In this document: piece by piece, positions 13,796 to 16,070 of the stretch
How positions within the stretch are numbered: the first letter of the stretch is position 1
Layout: every line of letters begins with the position of its first letter
NCBI GenBank assembly: GCA_035997545.1
Contig: DASYIL010000295.1
Span: 1 to 16,070 of the forward strand
From: GCA-003244245 sp035997545
GTDB lineage: Bacteria; Actinomycetota; Actinomycetes; Mycobacteriales; Pseudonocardiaceae
DNA length: 16,070 nucleotides
Reading direction: 5' to 3'
Program-made: the position numbers and the translations under genes
Notes under the pieces: generated by a model
What the model was told of the DNA's origin: nothing
Database searches by the model: none
What the model saw: the letters and a program-made list of their open reading frames with translations, nothing else

Positions 13796-14281
13796 TCACG
13801 CTCTGATGCGGTCCCTGCTGCCCAGCGGTGCCGATCCGGTGGGCAGGTCATAGTAGCCCCGAGTGGGGATGCTGGGCTTCAGGTCGGCGCGCGTCGTGTC
13901 CACCGCTGCGGCTCGCAGCTCGACCAGCTCGAAGCCGCGACGCTGGTAGAAGCGCAGGGCGTCAAGGTTGTCGTTGGTGGTGATGATGATGACCCGCAGC
14001 TCGGTCCAGCCAGGGTGCGCACGGCGTACCAGTTCGGTGACCAGCGCCGTGCCGACGCCCAGCCACTGGTCGGCAACGTGCAGCGTGAGGATCTCGCAGT
14101 CGACAATGCCGGGCAGGTAGGTGAGGACACCGGCCAGCGCGCCGTGCTCGTGCGCAAGCAGGGCGGGATGGTCGAGCGGGTCAAGCAGCTCGCCCCGCCG
14201 GGCGACCGGTCGAGCGTGCCGCGCGTGCAGGAAGCACACGACCCGATCGACGTCGCGCGCCGTTCGAGCTGCAATGTGCAC
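13796..14281 (-). CDS. GNAT family N-acetyltransferase
   Basis: The 161-residue product has the size and order of a single GNAT domain. Motif A, which binds the acetyl-CoA pyrophosphate, is LHVADQWLGVGTALVTELVRR (residues 67-87), with the Q-x-x-G-x-G core. Motif B follows as TTNDNLDALRFYQRRGFELVE, the usual N-x-x-A-x-x-F-Y-x-x-x-G-F. The early part with HPALLAHEHGALAGVLTY forms the first strands. The substrate cannot be read from the sequence. The start is GTG 14281 without a strong ribosome binding site, so an alternative start is possible. It is convergent with the lipoprotein gene and divergent from the sulfurtransferase leader region. Confidence 0.85.
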   Translation of the reverse strand: MHIAARTARDVDRVVCFLHARHARPVARRGELLDPLDHPALLAHEHGALAGVLTYLPGIVDCEILTLHVADQWLGVGTALVTELVRRAHPGWTELRVIIITTNDNLDALRFYQRRGFELVELRAAAVDTTRADLKPSIPTRGYYDLPTGSAPLGSRDRIRA

Positions 14282-14377
14282 TGCTTTTCACCACCCGTTC
14301 CTCCACCCCGCAGCTCCTCCACCCCGAAGCCTCGCCCGCTTCGGGGAACAACGGTCCCGCAAACCGGGAGTCTCCGG

Positions 14378-14383
14378 TAGTCT
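14378..14383 (+). promoter_or_regulatory. -10 element (TAGTCT) for the cysteine leader ORF
   Basis: TAGTCT fits TAnnnT and is followed by exactly seven bases and then the GTG of the small leader ORF, so the transcript would start at that GTG. A short inverted repeat ACCGG-n6-CCGGT (14363-14378) overlaps its upstream edge and could be a regulator site. Confidence 0.5.
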
Positions 14384-14390
14384 CGCCTTC

Positions 14391-14465
14391 GTGCACTCAC
14401 TGCTCACCAAGCGCCGGGCGGTCGATTTCTGCCGTCTGCACAGCAGCCTGTGTCAAATGCCCTGA
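14391..14465 (+). CDS. Putative leaderless cysteine-containing leader peptide
   Basis: This 24-codon ORF runs from GTG 14391 to TGA 14463-14465. Its core, LTKRRAVDFCRLHSSLC, matches the pattern of actinobacterial leader peptides (LTKRR/LTRRR, A/H-V-D, L/F, then C or R, ending near C) found upstream of sulfur and cysteine genes. It has two cysteines, at residues 14 and 21. No ribosome binding site precedes it, but a TAGTCT -10 element lies seven bases upstream, as in leaderless genes. It lies 230 bp before a thiosulfate sulfurtransferase and SseC operon. In mycobacteria, leaderless cysteine-rich small ORFs are known to act as cysteine-responsive attenuators for sulfur operons. Here the peptide lacks a Cys run, so the sensing mode may differ. 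Confidence 0.65.
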   Translation: MHSLLTKRRAVDFCRLHSSLCQMP

Positions 14466-14522
14466 CCGGGCGGTGACTCGCGCACGATCGCGGGTACAGC
14501 AGACGATCAGCCGGGCCGCCGC

Positions 14523-14555
14523 CCTGACCTCCGGATATCCATCCCCACGGTCAGG
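14523..14555 (+). promoter_or_regulatory. Hairpin in the sulfurtransferase leader that could hide a Shine-Dalgarno sequence
   Basis: CCTGACC (14523-14529) and GGTCAGG (14549-14555) can pair over a 19-nt loop that contains the palindrome GGATATCC. The 3' arm includes the AGG of the AGGAG preceding a small ORF at 14563. It lies between the leader peptide and the sulfurtransferase gene and could be part of an attenuation switch. Confidence 0.3.
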
Positions 14556-14562
14556 AGCACCC

Positions 14563-14673
14563 ATGAACCCCGCTCCCATCCACCTCCCGCTGCCGGCGCC
14601 GTTGCGCGGCCGGACATCAGCGCCAAGACAATTCGGACATCAGCGCCAAGACAATCCACTGTCAACGAGCTAA
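14563..14673 (+). CDS. Possible second small upstream ORF
   Basis: A 36-codon ORF begins at ATG 14563 with AGGAG at 14553-14557 and ends at TAA 14671-14673, 21 bp before the sulfurtransferase. The peptide is Pro/Arg/Ser/Gln-rich (MNPAPIHLPLPAPLRGR at the start) and has no cysteine. Its second half is encoded by the 23-bp-period repeat. It may be translated as part of the leader, or it may be a chance frame; the evidence is only the good ribosome binding site. Confidence 0.22.
   Translation: MNPAPIHLPLPAPLRGRTSAPRQFGHQRQDNPLSTS
14611..14655. repeat. Two 22-bp direct repeats (period 23)
   Basis: Identical 22-bp copies at 14611-14632 and 14634-14655 are separated by one T. Each contains CGGACATCAGCGCCAAGACA. 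The core GG-R-CA-Y-CAGCGCC is shared with the tandem repeat at 5351-5403. Confidence 0.9.
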
Positions 14674-14694
14674 CACTGAGCGAGGAGCTGCCAT

Positions 14695-15528
14695 ATGAGC
14701 CGCGAAAACGTCCTAGTCACGCCTGACTGGGCAGAACAGAACCTGGACACTGATGGCGTCGTCTTCGTCGAGGTCGACGAAGACACCACCGCCTACGACG
14801 CGGGGCACATCCCCGGAGCGGTGAAGATCAACTGGAAGACCGAGCTGCAGGACCCGGTGATCCGCGACTTCGTGGACAAGGGCACCTTCGAAAAGCTGCT
14901 GTCCGACAAGGGCATCAGCAACGACGACACGGCGGTGCTCTACGGCGGCAACAACAACTGGTTTGCCGCCTACGCCTACTGGTACTTCAAGCTCTACGGG
15001 CACCGCGACGTCCGGCTGCTCGACGGCGGCCGCAAGAAGTGGGAACTCGACAATCGCACCCTGACCACCGACGAGGTGAGCCGGCCGGCCACCAGCTACA
15101 CCGCGCAGGACCAGGACACCACGATCCGGGCGTTCCGCCAGGAGACAGTCGACGCGATCGGCACCAAGAACCTGGTCGATGTCCGGTCGCCCGACGAGTT
15201 CTCCGGCAAGATCCTGGCGCCCGCGCACCTGCCGCAGGAGGCGGCGCAGCGTCCCGGGCACATCCCCACGGCGCTGAACGTGCCGTGGTCCAAGGCCGCC
15301 AACGAGGACGGCACCTTCAAGTCCGACGACGAGCTGCGGGCGCTCTACGGCGCAGCCGGGCTGGACGAGGGCCGCTCCACCATCGCGTACTGCCGGATCG
15401 GCGAGCGCTCCAGCCACACCTGGTTCGTGCTGCACGAGCTGCTGGGGTACGCCGACGTCAAGAACTACGACGGTTCGTGGACCGAGTACGGCTCGCTGGT
15501 CGGCGCACCGATCGAGCTGGGTAGCTGA
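14695..15528 (+). CDS. cysA2: Thiosulfate sulfurtransferase (rhodanese), CysA2/SseA type
   Basis: This enzyme moves sulfane sulfur from thiosulfate to an acceptor through a cysteine persulfide. The 277-residue protein has two rhodanese domains. The first (about 1-130) is structural and carries VFVEVDEDTTAYDAGHIPGA and LYGGNNNWFAAYAYWYFKLY. The second (about 145-277) is catalytic and carries VDVRSPDEFSGKILAPAHLP, RPGHIPTALNVPW and the active-site loop CRIGERSS with Cys233. The match to mycobacterial CysA2/CysA3 as I remember it is very close over the whole length, including the end YDGSWTEYGSLVGAPIELGS. The symbol refers to that orthologue, not to the sulfate ABC transporter CysA. GAGGAG at 14682-14687 sets the ATG. 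sseC follows 10 bp later; the upstream leader peptide suggests control by cysteine supply. Confidence 0.93.
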   Translation: MSRENVLVTPDWAEQNLDTDGVVFVEVDEDTTAYDAGHIPGAVKINWKTELQDPVIRDFVDKGTFEKLLSDKGISNDDTAVLYGGNNNWFAAYAYWYFKLYGHRDVRLLDGGRKKWELDNRTLTTDEVSRPATSYTAQDQDTTIRAFRQETVDAIGTKNLVDVRSPDEFSGKILAPAHLPQEAAQRPGHIPTALNVPWSKAANEDGTFKSDDELRALYGAAGLDEGRSTIAYCRIGERSSHTWFVLHELLGYADVKNYDGSWTEYGSLVGAPIELGS

Positions 15529-15538
15529 GGAGGATCTC

Positions 15539-15838
15539 ATGTGCGGAGCACCGGGCCAGACCCAGGAACTGCCGCCGGGCACCGATCTAAGCAGGCACAC
15601 CGTGCTGGCCGGCACGGTGCGGACGGCCGGTGAACCCGTGGGAGGCGCGTTCGTAAGGCTGCTCGACGGCACCGGGGAGTTCACCGCCGAGGTGGTGTCC
15701 TCAGCCTCCGGGGCTTTCCGGTTCTTCGCCGGCCCAGGCAGCTGGACCGTCCGGGCCCTACACCGATCCGGCAACGGCGAAACACCGGTGACTGCCACCG
15801 GACCAGGCCTGTTCACCGTCCCAGTCACCGTGTCGTAA
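15539..15838 (+). CDS. sseC: SseC (DUF1416) protein
   Basis: This 99-residue protein begins MCGAPGQTQELPPGTDL and continues with LAGTVRTAGEPVGGAFVRLL, GEFTAEVVSSASGAFRFFA and PGSWTVRALH. It is the DUF1416/SseC family, a carboxypeptidase-regulatory-like beta barrel that in actinobacteria almost always follows the CysA2-type sulfurtransferase. Its role is thought to be in sulfur transfer, with no proven reaction; the conserved Cys2 may be relevant. Its length is normal. GAGGAGG at 15527-15533 overlaps the end of the upstream gene, so the two form an operon. A strong hairpin follows 18 bp after the stop. Confidence 0.92.
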   Translation: MCGAPGQTQELPPGTDLSRHTVLAGTVRTAGEPVGGAFVRLLDGTGEFTAEVVSSASGAFRFFAGPGSWTVRALHRSGNGETPVTATGPGLFTVPVTVS

Positions 15839-15856
15839 GCCCGTCGTAAGCCCATG

Positions 15857-15908
15857 GAGCGGGCTCAGCGGGGTTAATCGCCACCCGATAACCCCGCTGA
15901 GCCCGCTC
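15857..15908 (+). terminator. Strong hairpin after the cysA2-sseC operon
   Basis: A perfect 20-bp inverted repeat (arms 15857-15876 and 15889-15908) encloses a 12-nt loop. The stem is GC-rich (GAGCGGGCTCAGCGGGG and its complement). No T-run follows, as is usual in high-GC actinobacteria. It lies just after sseC and just before the P450 fragment. It would work on both strands. Confidence 0.85.
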
Positions 15909-15909
15909 A

Positions 15910-16050
15910 ATGCGGGTCGCCGACATGGTCGATATCACCGCTGAGGACGTCGCGCACTGGCCGGCGGATGAGCAGTTCCCGCTGTTGCCTCGGACGCGGG
16001 CAATCACGCTCGAGATCATCCTGCGCACTGTGATCGGGGTGGCACTGTGA
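15910..16050 (+). pseudogene. Cytochrome P450 fragment, truncated
   Basis: The 46-codon frame from ATG 15910 reads MRVADMVDITAEDVAHWP, then FPLLPRTRAITLEIILRTVIGV, then stops at TGA 16048. This matches the helix C-to-E region of bacterial P450s (RVADxxxxxxxxWPxGEPFALLPRMQAITLEIILRxVFGV). The roughly 100 residues that normally precede it are absent: an in-frame TGA lies at 15898 within the hairpin. At the 3' side a 17-bp unit is tandemly repeated (16027-16070), and because 17 is not a multiple of three this breaks the frame. The heme-binding part would lie beyond the window if it exists. It is most likely a relic. Confidence 0.7.
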
Positions 16051-16070
16051 TCGGGGTGGCACTGTGATCG
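16027..16070. repeat. 17-bp tandem repeat at the window edge
   Basis: The unit ACTGTGATCGGGGTGGC occurs twice in full (16027-16043, 16044-16060), followed by its first ten bases up to the window end. It lies inside the P450 fragment. The number of copies beyond the edge is unknown. Confidence 0.92.

Larger units (their letters stand above)
14282..14694 (+). promoter_or_regulatory. Leader region of the sulfurtransferase-SseC operon
   Basis: This 413-bp gap holds, in order: the region upstream of the minus-strand GNAT gene, the TAGTCT promoter element, the cysteine leader ORF, the CCTGACC/GGTCAGG hairpin, a possible second small ORF and the 22-bp direct repeats. The sulfurtransferase ribosome binding site GAGGAG (14682-14687) closes it. 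The layout is that of a translation-dependent attenuator. No known riboswitch consensus was recognised. Confidence 0.5.

Noticed and set aside
14713..15855. 380-codon open frame on the minus strand opposite the sulfurtransferase and sseC
   Set aside because: It is the antisense shadow of two well-recognised genes in GC-rich DNA; its composition is repetitive and it has no domain.

Overview
The window is high-GC actinobacterial DNA. UDP-galactopyranose mutase (galactan cell wall), mycothiol synthase, GlnR, an LCP/LytR_C ligase and a DUF2993 lipid-binding protein together point to a mycolic-acid-lineage relative such as Pseudonocardiaceae. This placement is inferred from gene content and remembered protein similarity, not from a search.

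Left part (about 1-4360), accessory and eroded. It opens with the 3' end of a DUF4328-like membrane protein, then an intact glf. After glf come a half-length Na+/Ca2+ exchanger, a frameshifted transposase remnant, an intact minus-strand MFS exporter, and a fragment of a MalT/LAL-type LuxR regulator. Three broken genes in under 3 kb mark this as a turnover zone.

Middle (about 4361-12039), conserved core. In order: DUF1918 (-), TenA (+), DusB (+), an LCP-LytR_C protein (+), PhoU (+), a DUF4190 protein (+), mycothiol synthase mshD (-), glnR (-) and a DUF2993/LmeA-like protein (+). With the sulfurtransferase/SseC pair on the right, this reproduces, in reversed orientation, the order I recall from Mycobacterium tuberculosis Rv0814c-Rv0823c. 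The mycobacterial phoT (pstB) is missing between mshD and phoU, and a DUF4190 gene sits there instead. The block joins nitrogen control (GlnR), phosphate control (PhoU, with an OmpR-type 11-bp direct-repeat site in front), redox thiol synthesis (MshD) and cell-envelope assembly (LCP, LmeA-like).

Right part (about 12110-16070). A coupled gene pair encodes a five-helix membrane protein and a lipoprotein; I do not recognise either family firmly. A convergent GNAT gene follows, then a 410-bp leader region, then the rhodanese-type thiosulfate sulfurtransferase and SseC (DUF1416). The leader region holds the most interesting signal: an apparently leaderless 24-codon ORF with two cysteines and the actinobacterial leader-peptide motif LTKRRAVDFC, placed 7 nt after a TAGTCT -10 element. 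It looks like a cysteine-sensing attenuator for the sulfur operon. The operon ends at a perfect 20-bp-stem hairpin. Immediately beyond it is a truncated cytochrome P450 fragment broken at a 17-bp tandem duplication.

Two intergenic stretches, before dusB and before the sulfurtransferase, carry similar 22-23-bp tandem repeats, suggesting a dispersed repeat family.
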